Below are positions 1 to 6,455 of a stretch of 27,016 bases of DNA, one piece after another (the stretch's first letter is position 1; every line of letters begins with the position of its first letter). Location of the stretch: assembly GCA_905210385.1 (NCBI GenBank), contig CAJLWS010000005.1:1-27016 (forward strand). The letters run 5' to 3'. The notes under the pieces are model-generated. The model saw only the letters and a program-made list of their open reading frames with translations, had not been told where the DNA came from and ran no database searches. The DNA is from an uncultured Eubacteriales bacterium. GTDB lineage: Bacteria > Bacillota > Clostridia > Oscillospirales > Oscillospiraceae. Both the position numbers and the translations under genes were made by a program.

Positions 1-593
1 GGAATGAACAAACCGGCCAGGAACAGGAGCCGGAAGCCATTGTAGACCTCCCGGCCCTGCAAGCGGAATACCCGGATATCAAGGGGTGGATCACCATCCC
101 CGGAACCTGCGTGGACTACCCTGTCCTGCAAAGCGGCGCCCAAGATCCCGAATACTACTTGCGGCGCACCTATAAAGGGGAATGGCGCACAGCCGGCAGT
201 GTTTTCTTTCAATGGGACTGCACCCCGGAAAGCCGGAACACCGTGGTCTACGGGCACAACATGAACGACGGGACCATGTTCGCTGTGCTTCAGAAGATGC
301 CCGATGCAGCATTCCGGGAAGAACATTCCGAAATCCTTCTGCAGACGGAAACTGGGCTGCAGGAGTACACCATTGTGGCTGTGCTGAAAACGGATATTCA
401 AAAGCTCTCATTCAACCGTACCGTATTTGCTGACGATGGGGATTTTCTGTCCTTTCAGAAGGAGCTGCTTGCACAGCCGCTGTATCTCGATCCAGCATTT
501 ATTCCCGGCGCAGACCACCGTCTGCTGACCCTTGTTACCTGTTCCTATGAATGGGATAACGCCCGCACGGTGGTTGTCGCCATGCAAAAGTGA
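1..593 (+). CDS. srtB: Class B sortase, 5' end outside the window
   Basis: C-terminal part of a class B sortase, a membrane-anchored cysteine transpeptidase that attaches proteins to the cell wall or assembles surface structures. The frame is open from base 3 and reads through a typical sortase B stretch (LQAEYPDIKGWITIPGT, then YPVLQ). The catalytic His lies in VVYGHNMNDG, the Cys in TLVTCSYE and the Arg in NARTVVVA, the usual order and spacing, with the C-terminus close behind the Arg. A GTG at 111 is internal, not the start, because the family-like sequence continues upstream. Sortase B genes are common in clostridial conjugative elements, where they may anchor element-encoded adhesins; that role is inferred. 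The N-terminal signal anchor is not visible. Confidence 0.93.
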   Translation, partial: NEQTGQEQEPEAIVDLPALQAEYPDIKGWITIPGTCVDYPVLQSGAQDPEYYLRRTYKGEWRTAGSVFFQWDCTPESRNTVVYGHNMNDGTMFAVLQKMPDAAFREEHSEILLQTETGLQEYTIVAVLKTDIQKLSFNRTVFADDGDFLSFQKELLAQPLYLDPAFIPGADHRLLTLVTCSYEWDNARTVVVAMQK

Positions 594-608
594 GGTGAAC
601 TTGACTCT

Positions 609-701
609 ATGGAACCGAAAGCGATTATAGTCATTGTCCTGTGCGCTGTCATTTTAGGCGGCCTTGTTTTCCTGCACATTCGCAACCGCAGGAAAAAGTA
701 G
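609..701 (+). CDS. 30-residue single-pass membrane peptide
   Basis: A very short gene, ATG to TAG, 15 bases after the sortase stop and preceded by AGGTGAA at good spacing. The peptide begins MEPKAIIVIV, has one hydrophobic stretch of about 17-18 residues (roughly 5-22) and ends in a basic tail HIRNRRKK, so it should be a single-pass membrane peptide with the positive end in the cytoplasm. It probably shares the sortase transcript. Function is unknown; a partner or stabiliser of the sortase is only a guess. A real gene is favoured by the ribosome binding site, the clean membrane topology and the terminator-like hairpin shortly after its stop. Confidence 0.6.
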   Translation: MEPKAIIVIVLCAVILGGLVFLHIRNRRKK

Positions 702-718
702 CAGAGATTTGGTTGGGT

Positions 719-746
719 GGGGCGCTGAAACGCGCCCTGCTTTTGT
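719..746 (+). terminator. Hairpin terminator after the sortase unit
   Basis: A perfect 6-bp stem GGGCGC/GCGCCC (720-725 with 732-737) and a 6-base loop, extended by a G-T pair. TGCTTTTG follows. It lies 18 bases after the membrane-peptide stop. It could end or attenuate the sortase transcript before the metK group. Confidence 0.55.
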
Positions 747-770
747 ATTTGATTGCACTGGAGGGATTGA

Positions 771-1016
771 TTGAAGAAACTTGGACTTTTAGACCGGCTG
801 GCAGAGCAGCACCGCACCTTCATCTCCAACCTGCGCCTGCAGCCCACCCTAAAATGGGAGGCCCTTGGAGACTTGTACCATCTGGAGAACAAAGAGCAGT
901 ACCCGCTGAAGGAGTGGGAAGAAGCCGTGTCTTACCTGCTGGGCTGCGAGGTGCGGTTTGCCAATTATGAGGACATCGGGAAAAGCCTCAAGCCCTTTTC
1001 CCTGAAAGTGAGGTGA
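771..1016 (+). CDS. Small hypothetical protein upstream of metK
   Basis: An 81-residue, charged, soluble-looking protein with no signal peptide or membrane segment. The TTG start at 771 is preceded by GGAGG at normal spacing; no ATG lies near the start of the frame. The sequence (starting MKKLGLLDRLAEQHRTF, with a central LYHLENKEQYPLKEWEEAV segment) looks mainly helical. The stop is 4 bases before the metK ATG, so the two genes should be cotranscribed and translationally coupled. I recognise no family. Its place within the accessory part of the element suggests an element-specific gene, but nothing in the sequence gives a function. Confidence 0.7.
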   Translation: MKKLGLLDRLAEQHRTFISNLRLQPTLKWEALGDLYHLENKEQYPLKEWEEAVSYLLGCEVRFANYEDIGKSLKPFSLKVR

Positions 1017-1020
1017 CGCC

Positions 1021-2181
1021 ATGAATCAATTTTACACCGCCGAATCCGTCACGGAGGGGCACCCGGATAAGCTGTGCGACCTCATAGCCGACAGTGTTCT
1101 GGATGACTGTCTTTCCCATGACGCTCTCTCCCGTGTGGCCTGCGAAGTGCTGGCCACCAAGGGGCAGGCCATCGTAGCTGGTGAGATCACCAGTCTGCAC
1201 CAACCCCAAATCCCGGCCATTGTCCGTTCTGTACTGCGGAAGGTGGGCTACGACCCCGCCCGGTACGCCGTCCAATGCCTCATCCATAAGCAAAGCCCGG
1301 ATATCGCCGCAGGGGTGGACTGTTCATTAGAGCAGCGAAGGGAGACGCTCAAAGATCCTGTCCTCCGCTTGGGCGCCGGTGACCAGGGGGTCATGGTTGG
1401 TTACGCCTGTTCGGAGACCTCGCAGATGCTGCCTCTTCCCGTTGTGCTGGCCCACCGTCTGGCCGGCTGTCTCACCACAGCCCGGAAATCCGGCATGGTG
1501 CGGGGCCTGCGCCCGGATGGGAAAGCCCAGGTCACCGTGGAGTACGACGAGGATGGGCGCCCCCTGCGGCTGGACACGGTTGTCCTCTCCGCCCAGCACA
1601 GCCCGGAGAAGCCCGCCGATGAACTGTTTTGGGAGCTCACCGACAAGGTGCTGGCCCCGGCGCTGCAGGCACTTCCCCCGGACGAGGATACCAAAATCCT
1701 GCTGAACCCTTCCGGGCGGTTTGTGCTTGGCGGCCCGGAGGCCGACACCGGCCTCACCGGGCGAAAGCTCATGGTGGATAGCTACGGTGTGTTCGCACCC
1801 CATGGGGGCGGCGCCTTTTCTGGGAAGGACCCCACCAAGGTGGACCGCTCCGGAGCGTATATGGCCCGCTACATCGCCAAAAACCTCGTGGCCGCCGGGC
1901 TGTGCAGCCGGTGCCAGGTGACGCTGGCCTATGCCATCGGAAAAGCCGAGCCGGTGATGGTGGAGGTGGATACCTTTGGCACCGGCGCCATCTGCGCCGA
2001 CGATTGCCTGGCGGATGCGGTGCGCCTTGTGTTCGGGCTGACCCCTTCGGAAATCATCACCCAGCTGGACCTGTTGACACCCCGCTATACCCAAACCGCA
2101 GCCTACGGGCATTTTGGCAAGCCGGAACTCCCCTGGGAGCGCACCGACCAGGCCAAGATCCTCCGGGCAGCGGTAATCTAA
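1021..2181 (+). CDS. metK: S-adenosylmethionine synthetase carried by the conjugative element
   Basis: A full-length 386-residue methionine adenosyltransferase (bacterial enzymes are about 380-400). It makes S-adenosylmethionine from ATP and methionine in the cytoplasm. Visible hallmarks are the N-terminal EGHPDK ATP-binding motif, QSPDIAAGVD, the GAGDQG signature near residue 118, and GGGAFSGKDPTKVDRS near residue 262 (phosphate and metal binding). The ATG follows AGGTGA. Its neighbours are element genes, and a SAM-using DNA methyltransferase lies about 1.8 kb downstream on the same strand, so it may supply methyl donor for that enzyme; this link is inferred. Most bacteria already have a chromosomal metK, so this is probably a second, mobile copy. 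No key residue appears lost. Confidence 0.95.
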   Translation: MNQFYTAESVTEGHPDKLCDLIADSVLDDCLSHDALSRVACEVLATKGQAIVAGEITSLHQPQIPAIVRSVLRKVGYDPARYAVQCLIHKQSPDIAAGVDCSLEQRRETLKDPVLRLGAGDQGVMVGYACSETSQMLPLPVVLAHRLAGCLTTARKSGMVRGLRPDGKAQVTVEYDEDGRPLRLDTVVLSAQHSPEKPADELFWELTDKVLAPALQALPPDEDTKILLNPSGRFVLGGPEADTGLTGRKLMVDSYGVFAPHGGGAFSGKDPTKVDRSGAYMARYIAKNLVAAGLCSRCQVTLAYAIGKAEPVMVEVDTFGTGAICADDCLADAVRLVFGLTPSEIITQLDLLTPRYTQTAAYGHFGKPELPWERTDQAKILRAAVI

Positions 2182-2202
2182 GATAAAGGAAGGAGCATTC
2201 CC

Positions 2203-3168
2203 ATGCCCGGAGTGAGCAAAGAGCAGATCGCCGCCGCCAAGCAGATGACTGCCATCGAGTTCCTGCGCCGGTTTCGCCCCAACGAACTGGTCAGAAGCGG
2301 CAGCCGTGGTGAGTTCCAGCTGAGAGAGCACGACAGCTTCAAAATCAACGGGGAGTCCTCTATCTGGCACTGGAAAAGCCGGGATATCGGCGGGAAAACC
2401 GCGCTGGATTACCTCATCAAAGTGGAAGGGATGAAGTTTGTAGACGCGGTGCTGGCCTTGTGCGACGAATGCCCCGGCTACATCCCACCTTCTCCCCAAC
2501 AGAAAAAGAGGACGGAGTTTATCCTTCCACCGGCAGCTGTGAACAACCGCAGGGTGTTCGCCTATCTGCTGAAGCGTGGGATCAGCCGTGGGGTCATCGA
2601 AGCCTGCGTCCGGGCAGGGATCCTCTATGAAAGCGCAGACTACCACAACGCTGTTTTTGTCGGCAGGGATGAAGCCGGCACTGCCCGGTATGCCTTCCTG
2701 CGCGGTACTTACACATGGGGAAAACCCTTTAAGGCAGAGGTGCCGGGCAGCGATAAGCGGTTTTGCTTCCTGCTGCCGCCGAAGGGAAAAACCAACCGGG
2801 TGGCTGTGTACGAAGCCGCCATCGAACCCATGGCCCATCTGACGCTGGAAGGGGCCACAGACAAATGGCGGCTGTCCCTTGGCGGGATCTACGCGCCGGA
2901 AGAAGGACAGCGGCAGGAACGGGAGGCCAAGAACCCCCTTGCGCTGGACGCTTTTCTGGAGCGCCACCCGGAGATCGAGGAAATCGAGATCTGCACCAAC
3001 AACGATTTTGCCGGGCGCTGGGCCGCCGCCCACATCGAGAGAGCCTATCAGGGCCGGTACCGCATGGTGAAGAACCTGCCCCGGCGAGAGGGCTGCGACT
3101 ATGGCGACCTGGCAAAAGAAAATTATGAACGGCGAGCCGCCCGGAGCCTTTCGGACGGTTCCCGATAG
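2203..3168 (+). CDS. DUF3991/TOPRIM-type DNA-processing protein
   Basis: A 321-residue protein with the layout of mobile-element primase-like proteins. The N-terminal part (roughly residues 1-90) resembles a CHC2-primase-like fold without the zinc cysteines and contains WHWKSRDIGGKTALDYL. A DUF3991-like middle includes RRVFAYLLKRGISRGVIEACV. The C-terminal TOPRIM-like part has VAVYEAAIEPMAHLTL (conserved Glu), then IEICTNNDFAGRWAA in place of the more usual LDND.AG, and GCDYGDL near the end. Such proteins are thought to act on DNA during conjugative replication or transfer; the reaction is not known. The ATG follows GGAGC. Family assignment is from memory of the motifs; the atypical TOPRIM acidic motif leaves catalytic activity uncertain. 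Confidence 0.75.
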   Translation: MPGVSKEQIAAAKQMTAIEFLRRFRPNELVRSGSRGEFQLREHDSFKINGESSIWHWKSRDIGGKTALDYLIKVEGMKFVDAVLALCDECPGYIPPSPQQKKRTEFILPPAAVNNRRVFAYLLKRGISRGVIEACVRAGILYESADYHNAVFVGRDEAGTARYAFLRGTYTWGKPFKAEVPGSDKRFCFLLPPKGKTNRVAVYEAAIEPMAHLTLEGATDKWRLSLGGIYAPEEGQRQEREAKNPLALDAFLERHPEIEEIEICTNNDFAGRWAAAHIERAYQGRYRMVKNLPRREGCDYGDLAKENYERRAARSLSDGSR

Positions 3169-3183
3169 AAAGAAGGTCATGCA

Positions 3184-3936
3184 ATCGACAAGCAGGAAAT
3201 CACACTGAAACTATACTCCCCGCTGAAAGGGGATTTCTTCCCCCAGGAGGTCTACGACGATATAGGTTGGCTGAATCGAGTGGGGCCGGACGAGTTCTTT
3301 GGCTTTGAGCTGGCAGATTATGAGGAAGCCATACAATCCGCTCTTCAAGACTCTTTCGGGGGAACCGATGGAGATCTCATGCCCTATTTTTCAGAGCAGC
3401 GAAACCCCGGCGTCAAGGCAAAGGTGCTCAGCGCCATCCCCTCGGTGGAACTCCGGGGCGGGGAGCTGATGGGCTGCACCACCGTGAAGCTGCGGAAACC
3501 CCTCATCGAATCGGAAATGCAGGATTTACAGGAGTACCTCAAGGGTCAGTTTTCCGACGGCTGGGGCGAGGGCTTCGAGCAGCGGGAAATTCAGACTGCG
3601 GATGGCGTGCTCTACGTCCATTTTTGGGAAGCGGACCCCTTCTCCTTCGAGGTAGTGCCGGTGCAGGTCACAGAGCCGGCAAAAAAGCCGCCTGTTCCCA
3701 AACGCCCCAAAATGAAGCTGGCCGGCATGGATGGAAACATTTTCTTTATCCTCGGCAAGGCTTCCCAGCTTCTCAAGAGAAGCGGATAGCCGGAGCAGGC
3801 CAAGGAGATGACGGACCGTGTCTACAGATCCGGCGACTACGGAAAAGCCCTATCTATCATCAGCGAGTATGTGGAAACCGAGCTTTCTGATAAAATCCGT
3901 CCCAGACAGAACAAACGCTCCGAGCTGGAGCGATAA
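3184..3936 (+). pseudogene. Conserved-looking element protein, no canonical start, split by in-frame UAG
   Basis: One open frame of about 250 codons interrupted by a single TAG at 3787-3789. The first part reads (A)IDKQEITLKLYSPLKGDFF and so on; after the TAG the same frame continues PEQAKEMTDRVYRSGDYGKALSIISEYVETELS up to TAA at 3934-3936. The split falls within one helical region (KASQLLKRSG | PEQAKEM), so this was almost certainly one gene. AGAAGG (3171-3176) sits 7 bases before an ATC at 3184; no ATG, GTG or TTG occurs in frame until GTG 3280. The coding quality on both sides suggests recent damage, a non-AUG start with stop readthrough, or sequencing error. I do not recognise the function; it lies between the TOPRIM and methyltransferase genes. 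Confidence 0.6.
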
Positions 3937-3944
3937 AGGAAAGG

Positions 3945-4754
3945 ATGATGCCTCTGAACCAAAAGAACGAACTTGCTCAAGTTGTAGAAGAATCCACTTT
4001 GCCTATCGAGCACAACGGAGGGGATGGGTGGACCATTCTCCATGGGGATACCCTGCAGATTATTTGCGCGTTCAAGCCCCAGGTGTTTGACGCACTTATT
4101 ACCGACCCGCCATACGCTTCGGGCGGCTGGAAACCCGCGGAGAAAAACCGCACAACCACACAGAAGTACAGCAGCATGGATCCCAAGAACGCCCCACCCG
4201 ACTTCGATGGGGATAATCGGGATCAGAGAAGCTGGACCCGCTGGATGGCCGAGTGGCTGTACGATGCCCGAAAAGCCTGCAAACCGGGTGCGCCTGTCTG
4301 TCTGTTCATCGATTGGCGGCAGTACCCCTCCATCACCGATGCCTTGCAATGGGCCGGATGGATCTGGAGAGGATGTGTGGTATGGGATAAGATGACCAGC
4401 CGCCCACAGAAAGGTCGTTTCCGCCAGCAGAGCGAATATGTGGTGTGGGGTTCCAACGGCCCCATGCCGGTGAGCCGCCCGGTGGGCTGCCTGCCGGGGG
4501 TGTTCCGCTATGCCAATCCGCAAAACCGTACCCATGTCACCGAGAAGCCCCTGCAGCTCATGCGGGACCTTGTGAAAATCTGTGTGCCGGGAGGAAGGAT
4601 CCTCGACCCCTTCTGCGGGGCCGGGACTACCGTGCTGGCCGCCAGGCTGGAGGGGTACGAGGCCGTGGGCATCGAGGTGACCGACGCCTACTACAAACTG
4701 GGCTCGGACCGGGTGCGTTTTGCGTTGGAAGCCCAGCCGGAAACCGCTGAGTAA
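3945..4754 (+). CDS. DNA adenine/cytosine-N4 methyltransferase, beta-class order
   Basis: A 269-residue site-specific DNA methyltransferase that uses SAM to methylate adenine N6 or cytosine N4. The catalytic motif IV, DPPY, is at residues 54-57 and the SAM-binding motif I, DPFCGAGTT, is near residue 221. Catalytic motif before SAM motif is the order of the beta class (HinfI/RsrI-like). EKPLQLMRDLV just before motif I is also typical. Two ATG codons (3945, 3948) follow AAAGGAAAGG; the second has better spacing. No restriction enzyme lies nearby, so it acts as an orphan methylase, probably protecting the element's DNA against host restriction. That role is inferred. The recognition sequence cannot be read from the sequence. 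Confidence 0.92.
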   Translation: MMPLNQKNELAQVVEESTLPIEHNGGDGWTILHGDTLQIICAFKPQVFDALITDPPYASGGWKPAEKNRTTTQKYSSMDPKNAPPDFDGDNRDQRSWTRWMAEWLYDARKACKPGAPVCLFIDWRQYPSITDALQWAGWIWRGCVVWDKMTSRPQKGRFRQQSEYVVWGSNGPMPVSRPVGCLPGVFRYANPQNRTHVTEKPLQLMRDLVKICVPGGRILDPFCGAGTTVLAARLEGYEAVGIEVTDAYYKLGSDRVRFALEAQPETAE

Positions 4755-4764
4755 GCTCGGCTGT

Positions 4765-4827
4765 CCATGTGGATAGCCGCCAACAACCCCAAACCCAGAC
4801 AGGCTATCCACATGGATAGCCTGTCTG
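4765..4827 (+). promoter_or_regulatory. Competing hairpins (attenuator-like or DNA-binding repeat)
   Basis: Three related arms lie between the methyltransferase stop and the next gene. Arm A (4765-4778) is the exact reverse complement of arm B (4802-4815), 14 of 14 bases. Arm B is also part of a second perfect hairpin: 4796-4809 pairs with 4814-4827 (14 bp, loop ACAT). The two pairings share bases 4802-4809, so they exclude each other, as in an attenuator. No clear T-run follows. It may instead be a protein-binding or relaxase-related repeat. Confidence 0.6.
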
Positions 4828-4855
4828 ATTACCTAAATAGAAAGGAAACATCGCT

Positions 4856-5194
4856 ATGGAAAAAGCCTTTGCTTACATCTGCTCGGCTGCAGATACGGCT
4901 CCCCGCCTTTTGAAGCGGTACTGTCGGAAAGTTTACGAGTTGGGATACGTCCCCATCTGCCCTAAATTAAACGATGGGCAGTACCTTGCGCTGGACAACG
5001 CCGATGAAAAGAGGGATTTTCACAATATTGCCCGCCAGAAGCTGGGCCGGTGCCGGATGCTGGTGGTTTGCGGCAAGGAGATCAGCAACTCCATGTCCGC
5101 AGAAATCGGGATGGCCGAAAAGAGGAACATCATCTGCACCACACTGGATGGTCTGGCCAGAATCAAGGAAGCCGGCGAGGACAACGCCATCTGA
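4856..5194 (+). CDS. DUF4406-like (nucleoside deoxyribosyltransferase-fold) protein
   Basis: A 112-residue cytoplasmic protein starting at ATG 4856 with AAAGGAA upstream. The pattern FAYICSAADTAPRLLKRYCRKVYELGYVPICPKL at the start, CRMLVVCGKEISNSMSAEIGMAEKRNI in the middle and a short tail matches small proteins of the DUF4406/nucleoside 2-deoxyribosyltransferase-like fold: an N-terminal strand with Y.CSP/A-like residues, then a (M/S)..EI..A helix. Such proteins are frequent in phages and conjugative elements. A role in nucleotide handling is possible, but no substrate can be assigned. The gene lies between two strongly structured intergenic regions (4765-4827 and 5193-5297). Confidence is high that it is a gene, moderate for the fold. 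Confidence 0.75.
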   Translation: MEKAFAYICSAADTAPRLLKRYCRKVYELGYVPICPKLNDGQYLALDNADEKRDFHNIARQKLGRCRMLVVCGKEISNSMSAEIGMAEKRNIICTTLDGLARIKEAGEDNAI

Positions 5195-5297
5195 CCTGCG
5201 GCGCAGGTCGCTTCTTTCCCAGCCGGTGACTGGTTTTGCAAGCATAGCCTTTGGATATCCAAAGGCATTCTTGGGGAGAACCCCAAACCCCCGGCTG
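5193..5297. other. Multi-stem structured region, candidate origin of transfer
   Basis: Nested inverted repeats fill the gap before the mobilization genes. GACCTGC/GCAGGTC (5193-5199, 5203-5209) forms a 7-bp hairpin. CAGCCGG/CCGGCTG (5220-5226, 5291-5297) forms an outer stem. Inside it are a perfect 20-base palindrome (5247-5266, half-site GCCTTTGGAT) and TTGGGG-AGAA-CCCCAA (5271-5286). A MobC-like gene and the relaxase lie 0.9-1.2 kb downstream, so an oriT is plausible. A structured leader RNA is the main alternative. No nic site can be named. Confidence 0.45.
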
Positions 5298-5335
5298 CCC
5301 GCCATCGGCTGATTTCATGAAATACGAGGTGAAAA

Positions 5336-6136
5336 ATGAGTCAAAAGCAGTACGCCGCATTTGCGGCAAATATAAAATCATGGGATGCCCTGCGCCAGAA
5401 GAAAGCAAATTTTGTTCCGGGAGTCCTTCAGGTCGAAAAGGTCATCCTTCTGAGCAAAGCGGATTTTGACAAGCTCTCGGAGGATATCTCCCCAGATTAT
5501 CCTTTCCTGCAAGACAACCGTCGCCTTCTCAGCGCCGAACCGGGCGGGTTGTTCCGCTGCCTGATGGTACGGGCAGAAGGGCAGGCGGAGCATCTGCTCA
5601 TCTCACAGCGAAGGAATACCCTGTACCTGGGCTATGGGAAGGACTACCGCAAGGTGGACTTAAAAGGCGTTCCGGTGGAACGCATGGTTTTAGAAGATCC
5701 GAAGGTGTACCAGGAACGGGCTGTGTTCCATCATCGACCCCGCCGCATGGAGGATATCGTGGGGCAGCATCCCGGAACCACTGCTTCAGAACGCCAAACG
5801 GGGTTTCGGGTGGAACAGGTCGTCGTTCTCACCGACGAGCAGTACCGTCAGTTCCAGGAGAGCGGCCTTGAGGAAGATCAGATTTTCCTGTTCGACTACA
5901 ACGACAAGATGTGGTTTGACCCCGGCGACCTGTGCTGGCACTGTGTGCTCGTCAAAGGTGAAACCAGCAGGGATGGCATCCTGGTGGAAGCGGAGGGGTA
6001 TTCCTATGCCCGGTATGCCGCCTTTGCCCCGGATTGCAGCAGGCTGCGGCTGCGGGATGCCCCCATCCACTATGAATACCCAGCAAAAGCGCCGGAGCAA
6101 GTGAAAGCACGAAAAAGGAATGAGCCGGAACGCTAA
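5336..6136 (+). CDS. Element protein with two similar tandem domains (DUF6329-like?)
   Basis: A 266-residue soluble protein, ATG preceded by GAGGTGAAAA. It appears to be an internal duplication. The first half has VEKVILLSKADFDKL, then FLQDNRRLL, then FRCLMVRAEG..HLLIS; the second half has VEQVVVLTDEQYRQF, then FLFDYNDKMWF, then WHCVLVKGET..GILVE, in the same order. The second copy ends EGYSYARYAAFAPD, reminiscent of a family I recall as DUF6329 in clostridial conjugative elements; that name is low confidence. The C-terminal tail is basic (KARKRNEPER). It sits directly downstream of the candidate oriT and 10 bases before the MobC-like gene, so a link to DNA processing is possible but not shown. 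Confidence 0.7.
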   Translation: MSQKQYAAFAANIKSWDALRQKKANFVPGVLQVEKVILLSKADFDKLSEDISPDYPFLQDNRRLLSAEPGGLFRCLMVRAEGQAEHLLISQRRNTLYLGYGKDYRKVDLKGVPVERMVLEDPKVYQERAVFHHRPRRMEDIVGQHPGTTASERQTGFRVEQVVVLTDEQYRQFQESGLEEDQIFLFDYNDKMWFDPGDLCWHCVLVKGETSRDGILVEAEGYSYARYAAFAPDCSRLRLRDAPIHYEYPAKAPEQVKARKRNEPER

Positions 6137-6146
6137 AGGAGTCCAC

Positions 6147-6455
6147 ATGAGAAAACGAAACCATATCATCCCCCTCCATCTGAATAAAAAGGAACTGGCT
6201 CATCTGGAGGCTCAGGTGAAGCTCAGCGGCCTTGCCCGTGAGGAATTCCTGCGCTCCCTCATCATGGGGGCGCAGCTGCAGGCGAGGCCCTGCACTCACC
6301 ATGCTGACCTGCTTCACAAGGTGGCGGGTCTCTGCAATAATGCCAACCAGCTGGCCAAGGTCGCAAACACCTATGGCGAGGCCAGCCAGCAGAGCGTGGA
6401 GGAAATGACCAGCATCGCCCGTGCGGTCTGGAAGGAAGTGAAGGAGAACTGGTAA
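6147..6455 (+). CDS. mobC: MobC-like relaxosome accessory protein
   Basis: A 102-residue basic protein resembling plasmid mobilization protein MobC. The N-terminal part (MRKRNHIIPLHLNKKELAHLE) fits a ribbon-helix-helix DNA-binding start, and the C-terminal part has VAGLCNNANQLAKVANTYG, a signature-like segment of the MobC family (G.N.NQLAK). Such proteins bind oriT and help the relaxase nick DNA. The ATG at 6147 follows AAGGAG at ideal spacing; an ATG at 6120 is in frame but lies inside the upstream gene. Its stop is immediately followed by the relaxase ATG, so the pair is probably translationally coupled. Expected partners are the relaxase and oriT. Confidence 0.88.
   Translation: MRKRNHIIPLHLNKKELAHLEAQVKLSGLAREEFLRSLIMGAQLQARPCTHHADLLHKVAGLCNNANQLAKVANTYGEASQQSVEEMTSIARAVWKEVKENW

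Noticed and set aside
1327..3180. A 617-codon open frame on the minus strand
   Set aside because: It is opposite metK and the TOPRIM gene, both with clear motifs. Its composition (Pro, Gly, His rich) is that of a shadow frame in GC-rich DNA.
3787..3789. Genome-wide recoding of UAG
   Set aside because: Other genes here end normally at TAG (for example 699-701, 3166-3168, 11117-11119), so UAG is used as a stop.
3945..4754. Complete restriction-modification system
   Set aside because: No restriction endonuclease or specificity gene is adjacent to the methyltransferase.
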